Virus record (IMG/VR): IMGVR_UViG_3300022752_000030
Location: 47,238-111,237 of that record
From: a virus
Direction: 5' to 3' (one strand)
DNA length: 64,000 nucleotides
Below are positions 41,862 to 51,383 of this stretch, one piece after another. Below the pieces are notes generated by a model. The model saw nothing but the letters and a program-made list of their open reading frames with translations. It did not search any database and had not been told where the DNA came from. The number at the start of each line of letters is the position of its first letter. The first letter of the stretch is position 1. Position numbers and translations under genes: made by a program.

Positions 41862-42170
41862 TTATATATCAAATACTTCGATTGGACCGATATAGAAAAT
41901 AACATCAACAAAACCTGTAATAGCTTCCGTCAAATCAATTTGAAAAGCATTTTTATCAATAATCGTAATCAAAGCATAAAATTCTTGATTATCACTATCT
42001 CTCAATGTAACCTGAATCCTGTCCGAGTTTACATTATGTCGAATATACCATTGCAAGGAAGGAGTCTTTACATTATATCTCCTATAAACAAAATTCGCAG
42101 CCGCAACATTCTTGTTAATAGGTGCAAAGTTAACAACTTTACTTGATGCTGGGGATACAGAGACCTTCAT
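41862..42170 (-). CDS. small beta-module virion protein, 102 aa
   Basis: A 102-residue protein made almost wholly of the module seen in both large fibres: LQWYIRHNVNSDRIQVTL, EFYALITIIDKNAF and DLTEAITGFVDVIFYI. A short N-terminal arm (SVSPASSKVVNFAP) precedes it. It may be a fibre connector or a free-standing fibre adaptor. A perfect late promoter lies 18 bases before the ATG. Confidence 0.6.
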   Translation of the reverse strand: MKVSVSPASSKVVNFAPINKNVAAANFVYRRYNVKTPSLQWYIRHNVNSDRIQVTLRDSDNQEFYALITIIDKNAFQIDLTEAITGFVDVIFYIGPIEVFDI

Positions 42171-42187
42171 TTTTTAGTCAACAAATA

Positions 42188-42195
42188 TATTTATA
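42188..42195 (-). promoter_or_regulatory. late promoter (TATAAATA) for the small beta-module gene
   Basis: A perfect octamer on the minus strand between genes 42209-42565 and 41862-42170. Confidence 0.65.
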
Positions 42196-42208
42196 CGAAG
42201 CGTATCTG

Positions 42209-42565
42209 TTACGGTACTGTTACACTTGGAGATACATTGACAATTCCTTCCATAACTCTTGTTATGATGGTATTAGCGGCATCTAAAGGATCGTCCAACA
42301 CTATTACATCATAAACATACCTACCTGGAGATATGTTTGCTGTATTAGCATTATTTATTCTAAGTGTAATTCCTCCATTTAATGGATCGGTTATAGTTGC
42401 TTGAAATTCAGCAACCAAAGAATTGGTATAATAAGACCTTCTGATTTGGCTTTTACAACCGTAACCAGTTAAATTTAAAGGAACGTCATAATTATCCGTA
42501 ACATATATTGATGTTGAATAATCTGCGCCTTGTTCTACAAATAATTCTTGATATGCTGCTGACAT
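42209..42565 (-). CDS. beta-rich virion protein (baseplate/fibre type), 118 aa
   Basis: A 118-residue protein of a widespread phage pattern: LFVEQGADYSTSIYVTD, DVPLNLTGYGCKSQIRRSY, VAEFQATITDPLNGGITLRI, ISPGRYVYDVIVLD and RVMEGIVNVSPSVT. Similar proteins occur near fibre and upper-baseplate genes of many tailed phages. The fold is most likely an Ig-like beta-sandwich. It lies between the fourth S74 fibre (one base apart) and the small beta-module gene. Exact location in the virion is unknown. Confidence 0.65.
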   Translation of the reverse strand: MSAAYQELFVEQGADYSTSIYVTDNYDVPLNLTGYGCKSQIRRSYYTNSLVAEFQATITDPLNGGITLRINNANTANISPGRYVYDVIVLDDPLDAANTIITRVMEGIVNVSPSVTVP

Positions 42566-42566
42566 G

Positions 42567-44882
42567 TTATTTATTTTTCTTTAATTCGTCTATTTGTTTT
42601 TTAAGCTCTTTAATCGATTCGATTACCAAAGGCAAAAGTCTTTCATATTGAACTGTCATATATTTTTCATCTACCGGTGCCGGAACAACAATTTCCGGCA
42701 TAACTTTTTTAACTTCCTGTGCGGAAACACCAACAGATCGTTTAATTGGATAACCTAAATCTTGTGCAACTTTGTTTGGTTCATAGTAAAAACCAGTGAG
42801 TGACAATAATTTATCCAAAGCATTATCAATAGCACCTAATCTGTTTTTTAATCTATCGTCCGAGTATCCTGATGAAATGCTATCTGTGGCGCGAATTTCT
42901 CCGGGATTACCTGAAGCAGGAGTATTCACACCTATCGAATTAAAACGAACATCACTTGAAGTTGCAACAGCTTGACCAATAGATAGTGTAAATGATGATC
43001 CTGTTCCACCACCGGAAATTCCTGTTCCGTTATTAATTGTGACGGAAGAAATTTTAGAGTTTGCAGTAGAAAACGCAGAGTTGGCATAAGAACCAGCTGT
43101 TACTGCTTTGGAGTCTGCTGTAGCAGCATTAGTTGTAGCAGTATTTGCTTGAGCGTATGCTGAGTTTGCTTGAGTAAATGCTGGAGCAATCTGTGGTGCC
43201 ACATTATTAGCAGCAGCAAATGCTGAGTTGGCTTTTGTAAATGCAGAGTTAGCGTAAGAACCAGCACTATTAGCTGATGTAAATGCAGAGTTAGCGTAAG
43301 AACTAGCTGCTGCAGCATTAGTAGTAGCGGTATTTGCTTGAGTGTAAGCAGAGTTAGCATAAGAACCAGCTGTTACTGCTTTGGAGTCTGCTGTAGCAGC
43401 ATTGGTTGTTGCTGTATTAGCTTGAGCGTATGCTGAGTTTGCTTGAGTAAATGCTGGAGCAATCTGTGGTGCCACGTTATTAGCAGCAGCAAATGCAGAG
43501 TTAGCATAAGAACTAGCTGCTGCAGCATTAGTTGTAGCAGTATTTGCTTGTGTGTATGCTGAGTTTGCATATGTTCCTGTTGTATTTTGACTAGAATATG
43601 CAGAATTAGCCCTTAAGAAGGCAGAATTAGCATAAGAACCGGCTGATGCGACAGCTGCTTGTAAAAACGTATTTGCAGCAGTAATTACATTATTTAAATT
43701 ATTTGCAACATTTGCTGTAGCTACATCTGTTGTGCTTGTCGATAATAGTGTATCATTTAAATATTCATTTGTTATTATTCTATAATAGTTGTTTGACGTT
43801 ACATTGATAATATCAAAATATTTTGATGGTTCATTCCAACGAATTATGGCATTCGCTCCAGAAGAACCTCTATTTACACCAATATAACTTAACTGTGCTG
43901 TTCCAGAACCCGCATTTATTGTAAATACATTTGAGTTGTATACAGTAGTTCCGTTAATAACAAAGTTACCACCTACACTTAATTGCCCTGTTGTTTGTAA
44001 TGTATTAAAAAAAGCAGCTGCTGAAGTTCCATTTAAAGAACTTGTGACATTAATTACCGGCGTTGTGAAAGTTACGTTTGCGGTAATGGAATTAGCTAAT
44101 ATTGAAGTTCTAGCATTGATTGAATTATTGGCTAATACATTATTTGCAATCAAATTATTTGTTACGGAAATTGTTGCTGTATTTACTGATACATTGGATT
44201 GTAATGTATTTACAAATGAATCACCCGTAACACTTAAAGTTGATGTATTTACTGATACATTGGATTGTAACACATTAACGAAACTATTACCTGTAACACT
44301 TAAAGTTGATGTATTTACTCTGGTATTTGCTTGTAATATATCAACAAAACTATTACCTGTAACACTTAAAGTTGCGGTGTTTACACTTGTATTTCCTTGT
44401 AGAATATTTGTGTATGTTGTTCCTACAATACTTGCATTTGAAGTATTTACTGTACTATTTGCTTGTAAATTTGTTGTTATTGTGTCGTTAACAATTGTGG
44501 TATTTCCACCAACAAACGCATTATTTGCAACATTTAAACCAATGTCTGATCCTAATGCATAAAGTAAACCACCAACATTGGCTTGACCTGAAGTAACTAA
44601 ACTGAGAGTTGAATTTGTTAAATAAACTTGTCCACCTACAGTAAGATTATTTTGTATTGTAGCGGAAGAACCTAAGCCTTGAACTAAAAGTTGTTTTTGT
44701 ATAACAATATTTCCATTCGCCTGTAATGAATTTTGTGTTGTTTCATTTAAATATAAAGTTCCTGAATTCTTTACGTAGTCTGCGGCCGCAAGTGAATTAT
44801 TCTCGACAATTAGAGCATCGGTCGCAACTAACCAATCACCAAAAGTGTTTGCATAACTTAATGTTGTAATTGTATTAGCCAT
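42567..44882 (-). CDS. tail fibre with S74 self-cleaving chaperone (fourth copy)
   Basis: A 771-residue fibre with no collagen repeats. The N-terminal ~390 residues are beta-structured, Asn/Thr/Val-rich, with a short internal repeat of about 20 residues (NTSTLSVTGNSFVNVLQSN). From ~395 to ~600 there are Ala heptad arrays (ANSAYTQ/ANTATTN...). The chaperone domain begins at Ser674 (SDDRLK, Lys679), with GVSAQEVKKVMPEIV and YERLLPLVIESIKELKKQI, close to the collagen-linked ones. The start overlaps the 75-aa gene by eight bases. A long or side fibre is likely. Confidence 0.82.
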   Translation of the reverse strand: MANTITTLSYANTFGDWLVATDALIVENNSLAAADYVKNSGTLYLNETTQNSLQANGNIVIQKQLLVQGLGSSATIQNNLTVGGQVYLTNSTLSLVTSGQANVGGLLYALGSDIGLNVANNAFVGGNTTIVNDTITTNLQANSTVNTSNASIVGTTYTNILQGNTSVNTATLSVTGNSFVDILQANTRVNTSTLSVTGNSFVNVLQSNVSVNTSTLSVTGDSFVNTLQSNVSVNTATISVTNNLIANNVLANNSINARTSILANSITANVTFTTPVINVTSSLNGTSAAAFFNTLQTTGQLSVGGNFVINGTTVYNSNVFTINAGSGTAQLSYIGVNRGSSGANAIIRWNEPSKYFDIINVTSNNYYRIITNEYLNDTLLSTSTTDVATANVANNLNNVITAANTFLQAAVASAGSYANSAFLRANSAYSSQNTTGTYANSAYTQANTATTNAAAASSYANSAFAAANNVAPQIAPAFTQANSAYAQANTATTNAATADSKAVTAGSYANSAYTQANTATTNAAAASSYANSAFTSANSAGSYANSAFTKANSAFAAANNVAPQIAPAFTQANSAYAQANTATTNAATADSKAVTAGSYANSAFSTANSKISSVTINNGTGISGGGTGSSFTLSIGQAVATSSDVRFNSIGVNTPASGNPGEIRATDSISSGYSDDRLKNRLGAIDNALDKLLSLTGFYYEPNKVAQDLGYPIKRSVGVSAQEVKKVMPEIVVPAPVDEKYMTVQYERLLPLVIESIKELKKQIDELKKNK
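43084..43640 (-). repeat. heptad-repeat coding array shared with another fibre gene
   Basis: DNA units nearly identical to those at 37537-37860 and 38566-38962, for example the stretch coding VAPQIAPAFTQANSAYAQ and ATADSKAVTAGSYANSA. Such shared units allow homologous exchange between fibre genes. Confidence 0.8.
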
Positions 44883-45102
44883 TATTTTTATCCAATAGTT
44901 TTAACATCAACTGTTTTATTTCCAACATATCGTTTTTGATGTTATCGATTTCTGACATTACTTTATTTATTTCTCTTTTTTGGCTCTCTATCATACGGCG
45001 TTTCATATTATATTCTTCTAAGCCAGAAGTATCTTTACTGACTAAAGCCATGGTGTTTGTATCACGATATAATTCTGTTCCTGGTATTTGTACGAGTGCC
45101 AT
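44875..45102 (-). CDS. small coiled-coil protein, 75 aa
   Basis: A 75-residue protein: short N-terminal LVQIPGTELYRDTNTMALVS, then a continuous coiled coil (MKRRMIESQKREINKVMSEI and DNIKNDMLEIKQLMLKLL). It lies two bases after the 2,089-residue protein and overlaps the S74 fibre start. Proteins of this shape are common beside large fibre genes in aquatic T4-like phages; a trimeric connector or chaperone is a guess. Confidence 0.65.
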   Translation of the reverse strand: MALVQIPGTELYRDTNTMALVSKDTSGLEEYNMKRRMIESQKREINKVMSEIDNIKNDMLEIKQLMLKLLDKNNG

Positions 45103-45104
45103 GA

Positions 45105-48100
45105 TTATACTGATGCATTTACATTAGATGGTAGTGCTAAAGCACGTAAATCTGTCAGGAAAGGAACATAAGTGTGATCTGAAGATGTCAAAACAACTTT
45201 AATTGCAAATTGACCAAAAGTTGTATAAGTCTGGCCAGTTGTGCTTGTATAAGAAACATAACCTTGCGACACACCAGATGTGCCTGGAGCAAAAGAATAT
45301 TCATACAAATCATTTCTTGTCTGTGAATAAACAGGATCAGAACTATTAATTTTAGTCATCAATTGCCAAGAACCATCTTCAAATTTTTGCGTATCATTTC
45401 TGTTCAATATCTTGTAATAAACATTAATGTCAGTATTCACAGGACGATAAGCAGTTAAGTAAACATTTAAATCACCAGAATCAAAACCTGGTTGTAAAAT
45501 AACCTTCTTCGTTACATATTTAGCGAGCACATTTCCACCATTAGGTGAAGTTTCTCCTATAACAACAACAGTTGCACCTGTTCCTGGAGTTGTATTTGAA
45601 TCTGCAATTGTAATTGTTGGTGTTGTAATATAACCAGAACCGTTACTTGTAAAATAAACAGACTGTATTATACCACCAGATATATTTGCCGCAGCGTATG
45701 CTTGTGAACCACCAACTCCTGTTGGAGATGAAACTGATACTGTGGTTGTATTAACATTATAACCACTTCCACCACTACTTAAAGTGATCATACTGTTAGA
45801 ACATTCTGCATTGTTTATATTCCAAGTAATTGCATAAACTGAAAGTCCTGCATCCGAAATTACTGGACTAACCGCATCATCGGAAGATATTAATTGAGAA
45901 TATAAAGAAAAAGATGTATTTGAGTTGGCTAAAAGTATACGTTCACCCTTACCGTCACTCAAGTAAATATCATCTTGTGTTGGAGTACCAAATTTTCCTG
46001 GATTAACATTTATTAATCCTGCAGCTGTACCATTAACTAATGTTGCATTGTATGAATAATTTGCAGAAGTCGTTGTTGGAATAAAATCTGTAGTGGTTAT
46101 ATTAAATGCATCAACAAGAACATCAGTTGTAGATATACTATCAATTGTACTTGACACATTATTTGCGTTCAGATAGTAATCAATACTTTGATCGATCAAT
46201 GTTCTTTGTGGTAATTTATTTGGTACTACATATTGAATTGTCGGAGTTAATGCGGTATTGAACACACATCGATCTACAACAAACATTAAACTTTGATTTT
46301 GATCAGCATTCCATGTTATTGCGTTTTGTGAAATGAATAAACCACCAACATATGGAGCTGAAGCAATCTTTGTTATAGTTGATGGTGTAGGATCTGTTGG
46401 TAAATTTTTTGTTGAAGAAACAAGAGCAGTATCACCATTCAAAGCCGTCCATAATGTATATTCTTTCGAATTTGATTTCAACATGAAAGCATATAATACA
46501 TTAGATTGTATATAAACAGGAACATCAAACGTAAAGGTTGTTGATGTAGTTGAATCCAAATATTGGGGTGATGATGATGTCTTTATTTGATTTGGTGTCA
46601 AAGTAACAATTGAATAATCCAATGTTTGGCCGTTTGGATAACCATTTTGTGTGCCAATAATAGACAACGTGATTGGTGAATTGTCTGATACTGGTTTTGA
46701 AGCAAAGAAAAACTTAACCGACTTTATAAACATTCCATTAGGATAATTATCTTTGTCGATAATAAATGATTGTGCAACGGGATCGCCCCCTGCTGGCGGT
46801 GGCGGTGTCGTATCTACTGTTCTTGTACTAATTAACGTATTATTTGCGTAGTTTGTTCTTACAAAAGTATTTTTTGCGCCGGCAGGAGATGCTCCAAAAT
46901 CTAATTTTTGTGATGTTGTCTGTAAACCTTCTGCATAATAAGTTCCTTGAACAAACGTTGTTGCTGTTCCTTTATTATTGTTTATTGAGTTATCTACACG
47001 GAAAGTTCTTTGACCATTATGGAAAGTATTTGCTGGAATATTAAATATTCCATAAAAAGAACCTTCTTCGTCTGTCGTAAATGTTCCTATAGAATAAATG
47101 TCACTATTTGCAGTATTTAATGAAGTTGATAGTGTTGCAACTTTAGTTACACCATTATAAGAAGAAATATTAGCGGATAAACCAATACCTGTACCCGAAT
47201 TAATAAAGATTGTATTTCCGTTATAATAGTTATTTGCAGAAGATGCTAATGGTGATAACTTTATCTGTGTACTTGACACTACATTTTTGATTTGTCCCGC
47301 AAAGTGACTTGTGTTCAAAATAGTACCTGATGCTGTTGTTGAGCTGTATAAACCATTAGTATCAAAGTAACCATTTTGTAATTGGTTTCCACCACCTGCA
47401 TAACTGGAAGGTGTGCCGTCAGCAGCAACATAAAGTCTTACTTTTGTTGTGTCTGGATACGTATAAATTCCAATAATTCGTCCAGTTGGATAAAAAGTAC
47501 CACTTGAGTAATATCCGATAATATCATCTTCTTTAAAAGTACCAGAAACACTTGAAAGTTCGATAATATTTGATTTTCTAAAATACGGATTGACATTCAA
47601 ATCATCAAAGAAAGTATTGACCGGAGTCAATAACAACATACCTTTTGCTCTAATAACAGTTTGTTGTGGTCGAATAAAAGGTAAAACACTTATATCTGTG
47701 ATATAATTATTATCAAATGCATATGTGTTATTAATTTTTTCGTAAGCACCAACTAAATTTTCCTGTGAACGATTTGCATATGTATTTGTTGTTTGTAAAA
47801 AACCTTGATTGGTTACAGTTTGATATGTTGTTCCCGGAATAGTTTTCCAATCACCAACAGTAAGTGTATTAATTGTGCTTGTTTGACGATAAACTGTTAA
47901 ATTAGGATCAACTATCAATAAGGCTGGATTGTATTTTGTGTCCACCCAGTTATCTACGTTAGGTGATAAAGATATAACACCTTCTCTCAATGAAACGGCA
48001 AAAGGATTAACATTAACCGTTCTAGATGCAAATTTTTGAGAAATTGCATTTGCTGTTGAATATGGTAAACTCAAATAGTTGATGTAACCGTCAGAATCAA

Positions 48101-51100
48101 TTGCATATCCTAATGATGATGAGGAAGTAGATGATAATTTGTTTGCACTATAGGCTACAGCCAAAGGTTTTAAAGGATAATTTTGAATTGACTGTGAAGC
48201 TGTCATTATCCTTTCTCTACGGTTAATAGTTGCAAAATAATCGGTACTGAATGTGTCAGCAGCAGCATAACTTGAAAAATCATCAACCAGAATACCATTT
48301 TTAAATCTATTCAGACCATACGCATCAGAAATTTGTAAGTTTTTAGTTTTTTGTTCTAATAGATTTAGTGATGTGTAATACTGCAAGTTGTTAATGCGTT
48401 CTTCTAATCCTGCAATGTCTTTCATTGTATATCGTTTGTGTCGAACCTTTTCAATAGAAAGATCAGGAGTCGTACCTGTGGGTGCCTCAGTTGGAATATA
48501 CGCAGTATAAGGATTGTGGTTTAATTTTGCAACAACCAATGATCCGTCTGGTTCTGATGGTAATAAAGGTGTCAAAGAGGGTGAACCTTCTATAATCTGA
48601 AAGCTTCTATCTTTGGTTAACACTAATTTGTCTTTTCTACCCAAGTAATATGAATAGTCGGTGGTAAATGTTGATAGATCAGTAGGAATAAAAATACCCT
48701 GCCTGTTATCGCCTGTTGTATTGTATTTGTAAGTAAAAGATGTTGTTGCATTAACTCTTGCGGGTCTAAAATCAACAGAATCACGTAAATTATATACTGT
48801 TCCGTGGCGACTGGTATACGTTGTTATCGACTGATAAACGTCAGGTAATGTTGAATTGAGATAAGAAGTGAGGCAGAAATAACCATCACCACCAATATGT
48901 TGATAATAATTTAACAATACAAGAATATTACCTTGTGGTTGCGGCGCACCAGGTTTTAATGTAATTGAAGCATGATCATAATAACTATCTCTTTGTCCGT
49001 TATCGAATGTATAATTGTTTGTTATATCATACGATGGATTGGTCAACATCGAAACGGTTGGTGTTGTTCCGGACGATTTTGTGTCAATAATTTTTACAAT
49101 ACTCTTTACATCCGAAAGATATAAACTTTGTCTATTTCCTGGTGTTACAAGTCCTGCTTTTTGAATATAAACTTGACCTGTTGAAGTTAATGGAGCGTCA
49201 TCGACAAAAGTGTATGTCGCTACTTGTGTTCCGTTTGTCTTAACTGTATTTGTATTTGCGGAAATTAAATTTTTATATTTCAAAATGTGACTAGTATTGT
49301 CAGCATTTGTTACAAAAACTTTTTCTAAAATTGTAGCTGTAAAACCCGAAGTGACGTTTGCAGTAGGTATACTTAAAGTTGCTGTTTTTGCATCAGAACT
49401 GAGTGTAATTGTTCCTGATTTTGTTGTCCATGGAACAATTTCACCAACATTAAGTGAAGAACTTCCTTTGTTTGTGACGACAATGATAAAGTTTTGTTTG
49501 ATAACATCTGAAGACAATGAAGATCCTGGTGTACCCAGGTGTTTTACAACATCGGAGTAATCACCTGTGTAATTCAAAGTGGCAGTTGCAGCACTACCGG
49601 CTACAGTAAACGCAACACTTCTGGTAAGTTGTTGTGAACTGTAGGAAGCATCACTCATCGATGCTACGTATGGTGTTCCAACTTTAAATAACAATTCAGG
49701 AACATCAGGATTTTCTAAAATTGTATCACCAGTAGCGACACCACCGACACGGCCAGTGGAATTTATGTTTGCATAACCTTTAATTGCGGCGGGATAAGAA
49801 GTTGTGTCTGAATACACAATTGTTTCAACGTCTTTAATGCCAAAATTTAACTGAAAGACTGAAGTTGTATCTGGTGTAACAGTCCAATTCTGATTAATTG
49901 TTGCAACTCTTGTCGTTCCGTTGTATGCTGTAATTGTTCTGAAATCACCGGCACTTGAGCCTTTGGTGATAGAAATAGTCACACCAACATAAGCGTTGTT
50001 AGCTTGAGAAAATATTCCTGGTAAAGTGATGCTGCTTGCGGTTGCTGAAATTGCATTTGCAGAAGGAACAGCATTTTGAATATCGTGTACAAAAGCTTTA
50101 TACACATATGTATTTGAGTCTGCATTATTTGTAGCAAATTCATATACAAAATTTCGAATATAACCAGTTCCAACTAATGTGGAATTATATGTTGATGTAT
50201 TTGTGGTAATAATATTTGATGTGGTAACACAATGTAAATCAATAGCTTGCGCCGTTGTTACATCAAAGAATGATCCACTTGCTCCACCTCGAACTGTATC
50301 GACATAAAAATAAGAACCATAATCTATGTAAACTGGAGTATTATTTTGTGATTCTGTTGTTCTTGCTCTATTTGACGTTAATGTGATGTTTGTTGGATTT
50401 TCCAAACGATAACCGCGAACATAAGCAAGACCTTTACCCACACTTAAATCATATTTGGTCAAATCTGCATTTGTTTTTGGCGTTAACTTAAAATCTTCGA
50501 CAACGTAATCACCGTTTGTTTCATAATCACGTTTTGCAAAGTAGTCATCAATGACATTATAAACTGAACCGTCAACAAGTTTTGCGACTGCGCCAGATTC
50601 AACACGAACCAATTCAACAAAATCTTGATCATCACCAAATTGAATAGGTCTCGTATCAAGTGCCAAACTAATTACATAACGATCAGCCCCCGGTGCTTGA
50701 TAGTTGGATGCACCAATTGCTGGATCCAATAATGATGCATCATTCACGTAATCATAAATTGTTTCTGTGATTGTCAAACCAACACGTTTTGTTGGTGTGC
50801 TGTTATATTTTTCTAAAATTATTGTGTCTGGTTGTATCTGTACAAAATTTCCAAGAATGTAAAACACACCTTCAGAAATAGATACAACAGAAGAACTACC
50901 TGTTGAAGAAGAAGTGATCGCTTGTGCTGCCAAATTTGAATTTACATCATAGATAACATCATTATCTGTGAATTGAGATCCTGTCTTATATGAGACTACA
51001 ATAGTTGGAGGGTCTCCTGCACCGCCGGTTCCTGTAGCTGCAGCTACTGCTAATACCTGAGCAATAACTGTACCTGTTGCATTTTGAACTAAAAGACCTT

Positions 51101-51374
51101 CAAATTTCGTTACATCGATGGGAGAATTATTATATGTCTCTTGTAGTTTAATATAAAAACAATTAAAGTTTGTGGTTATTTGTCCACCGGTTACGGGTGA
51201 ATTTTGTTTAAAAATGTTATCTGCAAATTTTGTAATTTGGTCCTGAAGAATTGTCTGCGACTGTGTTAATTCTCTAGCCTGAACAGCAGCGCCCGGCTTA
51301 AAAAGAATACGGTGAAAATTCTTTGTCTGGTCGAAATCGTCATAATATGGTTCTACGTTGAAATTCAGAGACAT
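45105..51374 (-). CDS. very large baseplate/fibre protein (DUF4815-like N-terminus)
   Basis: A 2,089-residue structural protein. The start LNFNVEPYYDDFDQTKNFHR and ILFKPGAAVQARELTQSQTI, followed by QITKFADNIFKQNSPV, is the DUF4815-type N-terminus of phage baseplate-associated proteins, including VRGYRLENP near 320. Around residues 940-1150 is RHGTVYNLRDSVDFRP, SIEKVRHKRYTMKDIAGLEERI and NNLQYYTSLNLLEQKT. Towards the C-terminus are SFIIDKDNYPNGMFIKSVKFFF and a late block LQPGFDSGDLNVYLTAYRPVNT. No S74 domain or enzymatic motif is visible. Position after gp8 suggests a gp9/gp10-type tail pin or fibre-attachment role. Confidence 0.7.
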   Translation of the reverse strand: MSLNFNVEPYYDDFDQTKNFHRILFKPGAAVQARELTQSQTILQDQITKFADNIFKQNSPVTGGQITTNFNCFYIKLQETYNNSPIDVTKFEGLLVQNATGTVIAQVLAVAAATGTGGAGDPPTIVVSYKTGSQFTDNDVIYDVNSNLAAQAITSSSTGSSSVVSISEGVFYILGNFVQIQPDTIILEKYNSTPTKRVGLTITETIYDYVNDASLLDPAIGASNYQAPGADRYVISLALDTRPIQFGDDQDFVELVRVESGAVAKLVDGSVYNVIDDYFAKRDYETNGDYVVEDFKLTPKTNADLTKYDLSVGKGLAYVRGYRLENPTNITLTSNRARTTESQNNTPVYIDYGSYFYVDTVRGGASGSFFDVTTAQAIDLHCVTTSNIITTNTSTYNSTLVGTGYIRNFVYEFATNNADSNTYVYKAFVHDIQNAVPSANAISATASSITLPGIFSQANNAYVGVTISITKGSSAGDFRTITAYNGTTRVATINQNWTVTPDTTSVFQLNFGIKDVETIVYSDTTSYPAAIKGYANINSTGRVGGVATGDTILENPDVPELLFKVGTPYVASMSDASYSSQQLTRSVAFTVAGSAATATLNYTGDYSDVVKHLGTPGSSLSSDVIKQNFIIVVTNKGSSSLNVGEIVPWTTKSGTITLSSDAKTATLSIPTANVTSGFTATILEKVFVTNADNTSHILKYKNLISANTNTVKTNGTQVATYTFVDDAPLTSTGQVYIQKAGLVTPGNRQSLYLSDVKSIVKIIDTKSSGTTPTVSMLTNPSYDITNNYTFDNGQRDSYYDHASITLKPGAPQPQGNILVLLNYYQHIGGDGYFCLTSYLNSTLPDVYQSITTYTSRHGTVYNLRDSVDFRPARVNATTSFTYKYNTTGDNRQGIFIPTDLSTFTTDYSYYLGRKDKLVLTKDRSFQIIEGSPSLTPLLPSEPDGSLVVAKLNHNPYTAYIPTEAPTGTTPDLSIEKVRHKRYTMKDIAGLEERINNLQYYTSLNLLEQKTKNLQISDAYGLNRFKNGILVDDFSSYAAADTFSTDYFATINRRERIMTASQSIQNYPLKPLAVAYSANKLSSTSSSSLGYAIDSDGYINYLSLPYSTANAISQKFASRTVNVNPFAVSLREGVISLSPNVDNWVDTKYNPALLIVDPNLTVYRQTSTINTLTVGDWKTIPGTTYQTVTNQGFLQTTNTYANRSQENLVGAYEKINNTYAFDNNYITDISVLPFIRPQQTVIRAKGMLLLTPVNTFFDDLNVNPYFRKSNIIELSSVSGTFKEDDIIGYYSSGTFYPTGRIIGIYTYPDTTKVRLYVAADGTPSSYAGGGNQLQNGYFDTNGLYSSTTASGTILNTSHFAGQIKNVVSSTQIKLSPLASSANNYYNGNTIFINSGTGIGLSANISSYNGVTKVATLSTSLNTANSDIYSIGTFTTDEEGSFYGIFNIPANTFHNGQRTFRVDNSINNNKGTATTFVQGTYYAEGLQTTSQKLDFGASPAGAKNTFVRTNYANNTLISTRTVDTTPPPPAGGDPVAQSFIIDKDNYPNGMFIKSVKFFFASKPVSDNSPITLSIIGTQNGYPNGQTLDYSIVTLTPNQIKTSSSPQYLDSTTSTTFTFDVPVYIQSNVLYAFMLKSNSKEYTLWTALNGDTALVSSTKNLPTDPTPSTITKIASAPYVGGLFISQNAITWNADQNQSLMFVVDRCVFNTALTPTIQYVVPNKLPQRTLIDQSIDYYLNANNVSSTIDSISTTDVLVDAFNITTTDFIPTTTSANYSYNATLVNGTAAGLINVNPGKFGTPTQDDIYLSDGKGERILLANSNTSFSLYSQLISSDDAVSPVISDAGLSVYAITWNINNAECSNSMITLSSGGSGYNVNTTTVSVSSPTGVGGSQAYAAANISGGIIQSVYFTSNGSGYITTPTITIADSNTTPGTGATVVVIGETSPNGGNVLAKYVTKKVILQPGFDSGDLNVYLTAYRPVNTDINVYYKILNRNDTQKFEDGSWQLMTKINSSDPVYSQTRNDLYEYSFAPGTSGVSQGYVSYTSTTGQTYTTFGQFAIKVVLTSSDHTYVPFLTDLRALALPSNVNASV

Positions 51375-51383
51375 TTTTTTCCT

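Noticed and set aside
43936-44562. 208-codon plus-strand ORF, looking hydrophobic
   Set aside because: Antisense shadow of the repeat-rich N-terminal half of the S74 fibre; repeated segments follow the sense repeats.
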